This document shows positions 55,061-64,000 of a stretch of DNA of 64,000 bases, in pieces. The position numbers and the translations under genes were made by a program. Positions within the stretch are counted from its first letter, which is position 1. Each line of letters opens with the position of its first letter. The notes under the pieces are model-generated. The model made no database searches, was not told where the DNA came from, and saw only the letters and a program-made list of their open reading frames with translations. The stretch lies in assembly GCA_907163375.1 (NCBI GenBank), contig CAJQUW010001866.1, forward strand, positions 868,001 to 932,000, in the 5' to 3' direction. This DNA is from Prostheceraeus crozeri (Eukaryota > Platyhelminthes > Polycladida > Euryleptidae).

Positions 55061-55743
55061 CCGACATCGAAGGAATACAGCAGTTTGAGGAAGCGATGTC
55101 GTCAATCACTCCCGTCAAATGCTATCAGTTTCATAATCGATTTCTTATTTACACATATAAATTTCTGATTAAAGAGGACATTATTGATAAGTATAGGCTA
55201 CCCAAAAAATTGCAGTTCATTACTTCACAGATGTATTGTCACGCAATTGTTCTCCCGTATCGCAATAGATTTGGTGAAATGGAAAATTGTGCGAGCGTAC
55301 ATTATAAAGCTTGGAATGTGCGACCTATCACTAAGAATGGAATAATAAAGATATCTGCCTATCATGAGACTAACATAGAACATAAGCATTACATCCACAA
55401 TGTCTATCCGCTGAAATCAGTTGCGACATTTATTTTGCAGTTTGTGTCAATAGTTAATGGAAAAGGTAGAACTGATGTCCGAATGCAATTATTTGAATTT
55501 CAACTGAAGAAAGCAGTTGTAGACACCGGATGTTGAAGAAGAAAAAAGTCATTGAATTTTCTTATTTGCTATAACCACCTACTGCATTCAATATTTAACT
55601 TGAACTTAAATCTATCAACCATCAATTTACAGGATGACCGCCAACAGGAGGTTCTTCATACTTGAGTTGATGCTAAAAACAGCTTTCGTCTCTCCTTGAA
55701 ATTTATTGACCAGATTAAAATAGATAATTAAAAGATATGTACA

Positions 55744-55783
55744 ACCCCTACGCGTTTCGAGCGTTCGCTCTTCCTCAGGGGGT
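55744..55783 (-). ncRNA. Hammerhead ribozyme motif, left Penelope copy
   Basis: On the minus strand: ACCCC (stem I), CTGAGGA, a five-pair stem GAGCG/CGCTC, GAAA, the short CGCGTA, and GGGGT closing stem I. The core boxes CTGANGA and GAAA are exact apart from one extra A before stem II. Penelope-like elements are known to carry such minimal type I hammerheads in their terminal repeats. Confidence 0.65.
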
Positions 55784-55869
55784 AATTCGCTAAAACCAAC
55801 TGATCTGGCCGCTCATGTGGGCTGCTAATATACAATGCTATCGGTTGAGAGATATTTAAAATACCGTCA

Positions 55870-56844
55870 ACTCTTTTCTTCGATTGATTTTTGGAATCAA
55901 CTGTTTAATGTAACGAGCTTCAGTCAGTCTAGTGTCCAATGCATCTTTGCACTTATCAAGAATTTCAAGGTCAAAATCAGTCAAACGTTTTGATCTACAT
56001 TTCAGACAATGTTCTGCCATAGCACTCGAATCAACATTACCTTTATCTACAGCACGCTTGTGTTCATTAAAACGATGCTTAAATGACGCGAGGTTTGACC
56101 AATATAGAAATCTTTACAATGATGGCATGTAAATTTGTATACCAAAAACCGATCTGTTCACTTCATCTTATTAGGCAAACTCTCACAAACAAGGCAACTT
56201 TCGTGTTTTTCTACTTTTTGTTTGAATTTCAAGGCATTATATAAAGTTTTCTTAGGGGAGCTAACAAGATTTATCGGTAACTCGTATTTTTTAATTAATT
56301 TGCGGATATCACGATCAGTTTTATCGTTAACAAATCCGAGTTTTAAATACGTACTGTTTTTACGTATTTCCTTGCATCTTTTACTACTTTTCTTATGTTT
56401 TCGTTTCATTGAAAATCCATTTTTACTTAATTTAGTTTCAAGTTTATTAAAAGCTACCTTGCAATCAGCTTCGTTGCTACATCTTCTCTTTACGCAGTTG
56501 ATGCTATTATTTACGTAATTGTTTTTGATATGGTTAGGCACGTAACTATCGCTGCGCAGTGAAATACCCGAATGTATTTCTTTCTCAAACCATTTATAAT
56601 TCATACTGCCTTCTTTCACCGTGATGCTTATGTCCAAGAAATTAAGTGTAAGGTTTTTTGGAACTTCCACAGTAAATTCAATATTCTCATCGATGCCATT
56701 AAAAGTTCTTAATATTACATCAAAGTCGAAATCTTTGTCAAAGGGACCCATAATTACGTCATCAATGTATCGAGCATAAATGCTTGGAGATATATTGTGC
56801 TGTGATTTCAAAAGTTGCAGAGCTTTACTTTCAATACTATGCAT
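55870..56844 (-). pseudogene. Penelope-like RT and GIY-YIG endonuclease, left copy
   Basis: The RT palm motif is intact (YARYIDDVIMG), followed by LNFLDISITV and the linker LGFVNDKTDRDIRKLIKKY. A TGA at 56,155-56,157 interrupts just before the endonuclease; the rest (FTCHHCKDFYIGQTSRHL) continues to a frameshift after HL. The C-terminus (LEILDKCKDALDTRLTEARYI) is in another frame. The RT N-terminal half is missing because the copy is 5' truncated at the palindrome centre. Confidence 0.88.
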
Positions 56845-56905
56845 AAACTAAACCGCAAAAGGTGGACTAAATGGCAAAAATTACCTCCAAATTAAAGGCT
56901 GTCCT

Positions 56906-57932
56906 ATGGGAGCCCATTTTAGTCCCCTTTTTGCGGTTTTGTTTATGCATAGTATTGAAAGTAAAGCTCTGCAACTTTTGAAATCACAGCACAATATATC
57001 TCCAAGCATTTATGCTCGATACATTGATGGCGTAATTATGGGTCCCTTTGACGAAGATTTCGACTTTGATGTAATATTAAGAACTTTTAATGGCATCGAT
57101 GAGAATATTGAATTTACTGTGGAAGTTCCAAAAAACCTTACACTTAATTTCTTGGACATAAGCATCACGGTGAAAGAAGGCAGTATGAATTATAAATGGT
57201 TTGAGAAAGAAATACATTCGGGTATTTCACTGCGCAGCGATAGTTACGTGCCTAACCATATCAAAAACAATTACGTAAATAATAGCATCAACTGCGTAAA
57301 GAGAAGATGTAGCAACGAAGCTGATTGCAAGGTAGCTTTTAATAAACTTGAAACTAAATTAAGTAAAAATGGATTTTCAATGAAACGAAAACATAAGAAA
57401 AGTAGTAAAAGATGCAAGGAAATACGTAAAAACAGTACGTATTTAAAACTCGGATTTGTTAACGATAAAACTGATCGTGATATCCGCAAATTAATTAAAA
57501 AATACGAGTTACCGATAAATCTTGTTAGCTCCCCTAAGAAAACTTTATATAATGCCTTGAAATTCAAACAAAAAGTAGAAAAACACGAAAGTTGCCTTGT
57601 TTGTGAGAGTTTACCTAATAAGATGAAGTGTACAGATCGGTTTTTGGTATACAAATTTACATGCCATCATTGTAAAGATTTCTATATTGGTCAAACCTCG
57701 CGTCATTTAAGCATCGTTTTAATGAACACAAGCGTGCTGTAGATAAAGGTAATGTTGATTCGAGTGCTATGGCAGAACATTGTCTGAAATGTAGATCAAA
57801 ACGTTTGACTGATTTTGACCTTGAAATTCTTGATAAGTGCAAAGATGCATTGGACACTAGACTGACTGAAGCTCGTTACATTAAACAGTTGATTCCAAAA
57901 ATCAATCGAAGAAAAGAGTTGACGGTATTTTA
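56906..57932 (+). pseudogene. Penelope-like RT and GIY-YIG endonuclease, right copy
   Basis: It opens MGAHFSPLFAVLFMHSIES, the RT block before the palm, then YARYIDGVIMG, where the second catalytic Asp is Gly, so the RT is inactive. No stop is present at the position where the left copy has one, and the frame runs through CLVCESL, the zinc pair CHHC and FYIGQTSRHL to 57,742. The same frameshift as in the left copy follows, and the endonuclease tail ends near 57,932 (ELTVF then TAA). Confidence 0.9.
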
Positions 57933-58005
57933 AATATCTCTCAACCGATAGCATTGTATATAAGCAGCCCACATGAGCGGCCAGATCAGTTGGTTTTAGC
58001 GAATT

Positions 58006-58045
58006 ACCCTCTGAGGAAGAGCGAACGCTCGAAACGCGTAGGGGT
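58006..58045 (+). ncRNA. Hammerhead ribozyme motif, right Penelope copy
   Basis: ACCCT, CTGAGGA, A, GAGCG-AA-CGCTC, GAAA, CGCGTA, GGGGT. Stem I pairs ACCCT with GGGGT (one G-T pair), and the predicted cleavage site follows GTA at 58,038-58,040. It is the inverted twin of the left motif. Confidence 0.65.
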
Positions 58046-58291
58046 TGTACATATCTTTTAATTATCTATTTTAATCTGGTCAATAAATTTCAAGGAGAGA
58101 CGAAAGCTGGTTTTAGCATCAACTCAACTATCAATTTTTCCTAACGCTTTTGCTCCTAGTGAGCTACAATGAGCAAATAGGCCTTATTCAAATATGCAGT
58201 TACATGCAAAACAATTTCTCCATGGTATCTCTGCCTATTATGTTATTATCACTCACATAGCGAATGTTTCAAAATAATTGAGCTATCATTA

Positions 58292-58512
58292 GATATCACG
58301 ATGTGCCCGAAAATAATTAGTTGTCTAACAGGAATCGGCTTAGATTCCACTTTTGTAGGTTCGTATGGACTTTTCTGATAGCTTTAAAACAAATTTAAAA
58401 ATCTTCCATCGAGGGCAGTTTTCTGTAGGCAAAATGACGACATGATTGCCATATATGGCAGGTGAGAAAAATAATTTTGGGATAACCCGTCTCACATTTT
58501 AATCTCTTAGCA
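58292..58512. repeat. Inverted-repeat arm, left
   Basis: Complementary to about 60,841-61,055: shared blocks include TTAGATTCCACTTTTGTAGGT, GAGGGCAGTTTTCTGTAGGC and GCCATATATGGCAGGTGAGA. Confidence 0.8.
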
Positions 58513-58543
58513 TACATAATATGGATCCAATACTGTATAAATA

Positions 58544-59817
58544 TACTCATTGACAAAATTTTGAAACATTTACTTCTTTAACTTCTTCCTTTTTGACTGG
58601 TATATAATTATACAGGTATGTATGGTACCTTCATAATTTAGTCACAATCTCCACCAAGTCGTTAGCACAGAAAAACAATGCATGTAGCAGATTCAACTTT
58701 AATAGCGCGTGTGCCCCCCTCTAGCTCCAATACATTCAGTAATCCGAGATGGCATGGATTCACAAAGTTTCTGAATGAATGTTTCAAGGAGAAGCCACTG
58801 CTCTGTCAGTCTTTCAGAGAGAATCTTCAGGGACACTGGTGGAGGTGAATAGCGATCTCTCACTCGCCGCCCAAGCTCGTCCCATACTTGTTCAATGGGT
58901 GACAAGTCAGGTGAGCGTACAGGCCAGTCAAGGGTTTGAATGTTCAATCTCCTAACAGTGGCAATGACAGCCGAGGAGCGATTTGGTCTTGCGTTGTCGT
59001 CTTGGAAGACGAGATCCTCCACCCTGACCACTGGGGCAACAACAGGAAGCACAATTTCATTGAGATACCTCTCTCCAGTCAACGTGCCTTTGATGATGAC
59101 TAGTGCTGTCGTTCGTCCGCCATGCCAAATGCCAAATGCCACCCCACAGCACAACACTTCCACCACCATATCTGTCGTGGGCATCACACCAGGCAACTCG
59201 TCTTCTGCGGTGCTCAAAACTCAATGGAATTAGGACAGCTGGTCGTCGCGATTAAATTCCAGCTTCTCGCAATCTTCGGTAAGCCGTCCGAACGCTACAG
59301 TCTATATTTGAGGCAGTCTTCAGTGTACGCCTAGCTTTGGGACTGATACAAATCTATTCCTCTTTGCAGCTAAAGCTAGACGTTCGTCTGTCCTTCCTGC
59401 AGACTTTCTTGGTAGACTAGATCCCTTCTTCTTTTTAGCATCTCCTTCTGCTTTCCATCGACACCACCACCTCCAAACAACGACTCTCGATAGTTGCAGC
59501 TCTTCGGCAACACTCGCACAACTTCTACCACAACGAATCATTCCAATAGCCATACCTCTGGTAAACTGATCGTGTGCCATTTTATTTTACAAAAGCTGGA
59601 TTTCAGTTCGCGTTTATGTTCAATTTGTAAAGGCAATTGTGACAGTTGTATCGATATCAAAATTTGAAATATGACCACCATAGATCTTTCTCCATTCTCT
59701 AATGTGTTGAATGGTAATACATAGAAAGCGAGAAATTGCATCATACCTGAGAAAAAGATGAAACAAACTTCAATTCAAGCCAATGATAGTTTGTTTCATT
59801 AATTATGTCAATGAGTA
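58544..59817 (-). mobile_element. Tc1-type element, degraded
   Basis: Ends carry inverted TACTCATTGACA(A/T)AATT...GAAAC sequences next to TA dinucleotides (58,542-58,566 and 59,793-59,819). The 1.27 kb size is smaller than a full Tc1 because the transposase has an internal gap. Confidence 0.75.
58699..59580 (-). pseudogene. Tc1-family transposase, internally deleted
   Basis: The N-terminal piece (59,580-59,320) starts MAHDQFTRGMAIGMIRCG with a helix-turn-helix (SCASVAEELQLSRVVVWRWW). The C-terminal piece (59,217-58,699) has LVFQDDNARPNRS, SPDLSPIEQVWDELGRRVR and ends near GARGGHTRY; the Glu of the DDE triad (PIEQ) is present. The section between, including the first Asp, is disrupted. Confidence 0.85.
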
Positions 59818-59819
59818 TA

Positions 59820-60840
59820 TGTTAATTTTTGAGAAATCGACGTTGGCCTTTCTGTGCAACCCCAAAAATGTATAATATGGCGACTTAACTTCCATGTATG
59901 GCAGTTGTTTACATAAATTGGCATAATTGGTTTCATTAATTGGCATAAAAGTTTGTTATAATTTTTCATTGTCCTTGATATCGATAACCACATACATTTT
60001 CTTAGCATTGTTCAATTATAAAGAACCTTACTAGTAGCAGCTACTAAAATATGATTCCATACGACAACAAGTGCACTCAAATAGCTAAAAACATGCGTAG
60101 GTCCTAACATACGCTGTCGATGTTTCTCTAAAGAATAGTCAAAGCCTGCTGGTGATGATAAGAGCTATAGGTGTTGACCATTTTAGTATTAGCGAACTGC
60201 TTGCAACAAACGAGACGAATGCCAAAGATGATTCATATACAAGTACTACTCTAAAACGTTTAGATTTCTCATTAAAATATAATTGGATTTGAATATTTGA
60301 ATCTATGTCTATGATTGCATTCATTCTTTTGATGTCGAAATCTGCGTATGCATCTATTATGTAATATTCGCGCTAAGTTTCTTAAGCCCAAGTCCAAGTG
60401 AAATTGGTGCAACATTAAACTCATGAGCTCTTCATTAAGTAGCTAATGAGCTACTTAAGTAGATTCGAACTCAGCTAGCCGTATATGAGTATGATGTGTG
60501 AGTACAGTACATAACATACAAGTACCAGTGACATGCAAACGCACTTCCTGATCGTTGACATGCAATCGATGCCGTGACATGTTCGCTGGATAACTGAAAC
60601 TTAGTGATTCTTATGGTGTTTTAACACAGTGTAGCTTAAGTTGGCAAGTAGAACTGTACATAATACAACAAAAGCCTTGAATTACAAAATGACGTAAGTA
60701 AGTAACTTTTAAGATTCATTCATAAACGCCATATAAGCAGGAAGGTAAGTCGCCATCTTATACATTTCTGGAGTTGAAGAGAAAATCCCTCGCTCAATTT
60801 CTCAAAAATTGACATATTTGAATAATATTGGCTCCGTGCT
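59820..60840. other. Gene-poor stretch
   Basis: No supported gene or structured repeat recognised; short ORFs only. Confidence 0.45.
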
Positions 60841-61055
60841 AGGCTGAGGGATTGAAATCTGAGACGGGTCATCACAAAATTATTTTTCTCACCTGCCATA
60901 TATGGCAATCATGTCGCCATTTTGGATTTGTAGGCCTACAGAAAACTGCCCTCGATGAAAAATTTTAAAATTGTAGGTCCATACAAACCTACAAAAGTGG
61001 AATCTAAGCTGGGTCCTGTTAGACCACTAACTATTTTCGGGTGCACCGTGATATA
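60841..61055. repeat. Inverted-repeat arm, right
   Basis: Inverted partner of 58,292-58,512. Together the arms enclose 2.3 kb that includes the Tc1 relic, so they may be the long terminal repeats of another non-autonomous element or two opposed MITE copies. Confidence 0.8.
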
Positions 61056-61383
61056 TTTTGTGTCGATATAAATTGTGTACGTGAGTATGCCCAAATATAA
61101 TATCATTCTACCCGCCAGAAGCAACTTACATTTCCATTTTGATTGCATCCATTTTGATAGCATCTGATCCCTGCATTTGATCGTGATCATGCGGAATCCT
61201 TTCCGCAATTTGGATACTGGAAATATAGAAGACTCATGTTACAATCTTGAAAAAGCCGATGTTGTCGGGCGAAAATTGCATTCATGTTGAACAGACCTAT
61301 ACAAATCACATATTTTGCATAAAGTCACTAAGTATAAAACTATCGGCGCTGATTACACTGACAAACTCCTTACTATAGTCTTA

Positions 61384-61940
61384 CTAGGCAGTCTCACTTG
61401 AGCACCTTCCGTACTCCGTAATCTGACTGCCATGGTAGACAAACTTATTGACGACTTGTACCTCCTCATGTTGTATTCTCATCTCGATGTCAGGGTCTGC
61501 TTCTGTTCCCATGCACATGGCTATCGTTTTTCCCAAATTGATCTGTAGACCGAATGACTGAGCGTCACTACGAACCCGATCTACGCTCCACTGAAAGGCC
61601 TCCACACTAACTTCGATCAGTCAATGTCGTCAGCATATCGAATGTCGCTAAGTTTTGAACCATAGATCGACACAATCCTTGACAATACATGATAATCTTG
61701 GAGCACGCGCTCCAAATAGATGATGAAGCGGAGAGGCGAAAATGGGTCCCTTTGCTGAACGCCTTTCTCTTGGTTGAACCAGTGGCTGCAGTGCGCATTG
61801 CTGCAGCCACTTTGGTATGCACTTTGGATCACTCTATTGAGTTTTACCGGCACTCCTTAAGACTTGAGGATCTTCACATGATATCCTGTCTGACGCTGTC
61901 AAACGCCTTTCTAAAATCAATGAAGCAGTGCCAAGTCTCT
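61384..61940 (-). pseudogene. LINE reverse transcriptase fragment
   Basis: On the minus strand: CFIDFRKAFDSV (RT motif A) near 61,890-61,930, VQQRDPFSPLRF (motif B-like, with the usual GD changed to RD), RYADDID (motif C) near 61,617-61,640, then FGLQINLGKTIAMCMG and a YHGSQIT block downstream. A TC-rich run and frame changes interrupt it. Endonuclease and 3' end are missing. Confidence 0.82.
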
Positions 61941-62039
61941 CTCTCTCTCTCCTACTTTCCACTCAGCGCTTCTTCCCGCAACCACAGTGTGAGAATCTGC
62001 TGTACTGTACATCTGTCGCGTCGGAATCCATTCTGTCTT

Positions 62040-64000
62040 TCTCCATCCCAGAAGAGCCTTCTTCTCTGAGAGGACCTTCTCAATCTCAGAGGGCCCTTCC
62101 CTATCTCCGAGAGGACGTTCTGAATCTCAGAGGCCTTTCCCAATTTCAGAGGTGCCCTCCTCCATCCCAGAAGCGCTCTCTTCGCATTTTAAGAGAGGTC
62201 CTTCTGCACATCTGAGGGCCCTCCTGCATCTTAGAAGGTCTTTCTCAATCTAAGAGGCTCTTCTTCATCTCGGAGGATTTTATGTCTAAGAGGGTCCGTC
62301 CTCTATCTCAGAGGTGATCTCCTATATTTTACAGAGCTATTTCATTATCTCAGATAGGCCTTTCTCAGCATCACAAGGACACTCCTCCATCTCAAGGGAC
62401 CCTTCTGAATCTCAGATGTCCGCCTCCTCTCAATGTCAGAGGGACCCTTCTCTATCTCAGAGGGCCCTTCCCTATCTCCGAGAGGACGTTCTAAATCTCA
62501 GAGGCCTTTCCCAATTTCAGAGGTGCCCTCCTCCATCCCAGAAGCGCTCTCTTCGCATTGTAAGAGAGGTCCTTCTGCACATCTGAGGGCCCTCCTGCAT
62601 CTTAGAAGGCCTTTCTCAATCTAAGAGGCTCTTCTTCATCTCGGAGGATTTTATGTCTAAGAGGGTCCGTCCTCTATCTCAGAGGTGATCTCCTAAATTT
62701 TACAGAGCTATTTCATTATCTCAGATAGGCCTTTCTCAGCATCACAAGGACACTCTTCCATCTCAAGGGACCCTTCTGAATCTCATATGTCCGCCTCCTC
62801 TCAATGTCAGAGGGACCCTTCTCTATCTCAGAGGGTACTTTTTCTATCTCAGAGGGATCATCTCCATCTCGTAAGGGACGCTCTCAATCTCAGAGTTGAT
62901 CTTGCTTGTCTCAGAGGGTCCCTCCTAGATCTAAAAGCGGCCCTTATCAATCTAAGAGGGCTCATCTCTGAGATATGACCTTCTGTTTCTCTGAGTGGCT
63001 GGTCTCTCTCTCAGAAGGACCCTTGTCCATCTGAGAGAGAGCCCATCTGTTTCTCAGAGCAGCTCATCTCTGTCTCTGAGGGGTCCTTTTCCATCTGAGA
63101 GGAGCCCTTCTGTTTCTCAGAGTGGTTGGTTTCTTTCTCAGAGGGGTCCTTGTCCATCTGTGATGAGCCCATCTGTTTCTCCGAGTGGCTGGTCTCTGTC
63201 TCAGAAGAGCCCTTCTGTCTCTCAGAGCGGTTGGTCTGTCTCAGAAGGACCATTGTCTACCTGAGAGAAGCCCATCTGTTTCTCAGAGTAGCTTGTCTCT
63301 GTCTCAGAAGGGTCCTGATCTATCTGAGAGGAGCCCTTCTGTTTCTCAGAGCCGCTCATCTCTGTCTCAGAGGAGCCCTTGTCTATCTTAGAGGAGCCCT
63401 TCTGTTTCTCCGAGTGGCTGGTCTCTCTCTCAGAAGGGCCCTTGTCTATCTGAGAGGAGCCTTTCTGTCTCTCCGAGTAGCTGGTATCTGTCTCAGAGGA
63501 GCCGTTTTCTATCTGAGTGTAGCCCTTCTGTTTCTCAGAGCGGCTGGTTTCTGTCTCAGAATGGCCCTTGTCCATCTGAGAGGAGCCTATCTGTTTCTCA
63601 GAGCGGCTGGTCTCTTTCTCAGAAGGACCTGTGTCTATCTGAGAGGAGCCCATCTGTTTCTCAGAATGGCTGGTTTCTGTCTCAGAAGGGCCCTTTTCTA
63701 TCTGAGTGCAGCCCTTCTGTCTCTCAGAGTGTCTGGTCTGTCTCAGAAGGACTATTGTCTATCTGAGAGGAGCCCTTCTATTTCTCAGAGTGGCTGGTCT
63801 GTCTCAGAGGGGTCCTTATCCATCTGTCAAGAGCCCTTCTGTTTCTCAGAGCGGCTCATCTCTGTCTCAGAGGAGCCCCTGTCCATCTTTGAGGAGCCCA
63901 TCTGTTTCTTCGAGTGGCTGGTATCTGTCTCAGAAGAGGCCTTTTCTATCTGAGTGTAGCCCTTCTGTCTCTCAGAGTGTCTGGTCTGTCTCAAGAGGGA
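62040..64000. repeat. TCTCAGAGG minisatellite array
   Basis: About 2 kb of degenerate units of roughly 22 bp built on CTNTCTCAGAGG. In 62,080-62,830 a higher-order period of about 370 bp repeats (for example CTATCTCCGAGAGGACG at 62,101 and 62,472; CCTCTCAATGTCAG at 62,425 and 62,795). From 63,000 on, the units form roughly 70 bp groups (TTTCTCAGAGCGGCTGGTC...). It runs off the window. Long open frames across it come from the repeat. Confidence 0.92.

Larger units (their letters stand above)
55662..58127. repeat. 2.5 kb palindrome of two Penelope-like copies
   Basis: Arms 55,662-56,876 and 56,890-58,127 are near-identical inverted copies (TTGAGTTGATGCTAAAA at the outer edges) with a spacer of about a dozen bases. 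Each arm is a 5'-truncated Penelope-like element with its 3' side outward. Confidence 0.93.

Noticed and set aside
55096-55536. 146-codon open frame
   Set aside because: It has an ATG and looks somewhat protein-like, but no motif, no neighbour context and no homology I can recall; left out as unsupported.
61928-63953. Several open frames up to 275 codons
   Set aside because: They run through the minisatellite on both strands with repeated LRRAL- or SQSG-type strings; the repeat explains them.

Overview
This is eukaryotic DNA from an AT-rich animal genome, most likely an invertebrate. It carries Polinton/Maverick, piggyBac, mariner/Tc1, Crypton, Penelope-like and chromovirus/Gypsy-like elements, plus LINE fragments, microsatellites and long gene-free stretches. 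No confident single-copy host gene is visible. I cannot name the species from sequence alone. The window is a graveyard of nested mobile elements, with two virus-like Polinton-type elements as its main content.

Layout. 1-6.1 kb: part of a Polinton-type element with a broken protein-primed DNA polymerase B (+), then on the minus strand an intact packaging ATPase, a penton-like minor capsid gene split by a 1.1 kb insertion with a 12-13 bp target duplication, and two conserved-looking unknown genes. 6.1-12.7 kb: repeats, a Penelope remnant, gene-poor DNA and a foldback element. 12.7-16.7 kb: a piggyBac element with exact TTAA duplication, matching termini and an apparently uninterrupted transposase, carrying a frameshifted mariner (14,885-16,264). 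16.7-21.6 kb: gene-poor DNA and a 149 bp TC microsatellite.

21,693-47,197: a second, complete-ended Polinton. Its roughly 370 bp terminal inverted repeats begin AGTAGTAAGT and are flanked by a 6 bp duplication (CTCGAT). Left to right on the plus strand it encodes a spliced gene with a basic tail (possible ssDNA-binding protein), a small RING protein, a DEDDh exonuclease, a stand-alone domain resembling the Polinton polymerase N-terminus, a membrane-RING protein, a basic protein-X-like gene, a packaging ATPase, an unknown 230-residue protein, a Cys-rich peptide, an integrase with chromodomain, a basic pVI/pVII-like protein and a double-jelly-roll major capsid protein. The right arm holds minus-strand genes arranged as cassettes that share the same 150 bp 3' end. 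Polymerase catalytic motifs are absent. Several genes carry stops or frameshifts, so the element is dead or dying.

Inserted in that Polinton (29,814-42,199, target duplication CAGG) is a young 12.4 kb Gypsy-like LTR element. Its two 1,079 bp LTRs differ at about five positions. It has an unusual order: gag, then an envelope-like glycoprotein, then protease-RT-RNase H-integrase, all in one reading frame broken by only two stop codons. A further unidentified ORF sits at the 3' end, where env would normally be. This is the most interesting object in the window.

47.2-64 kb: gene-poor DNA, LINE 3' ends, a broken Crypton recombinase, a DDE transposase relic, a 2.5 kb palindrome of two Penelope-like copies each with a hammerhead-ribozyme motif, a Tc1 relic inside a larger inverted-repeat pair, a LINE RT fragment, and a TCTCAGAGG-based minisatellite running off the window end.
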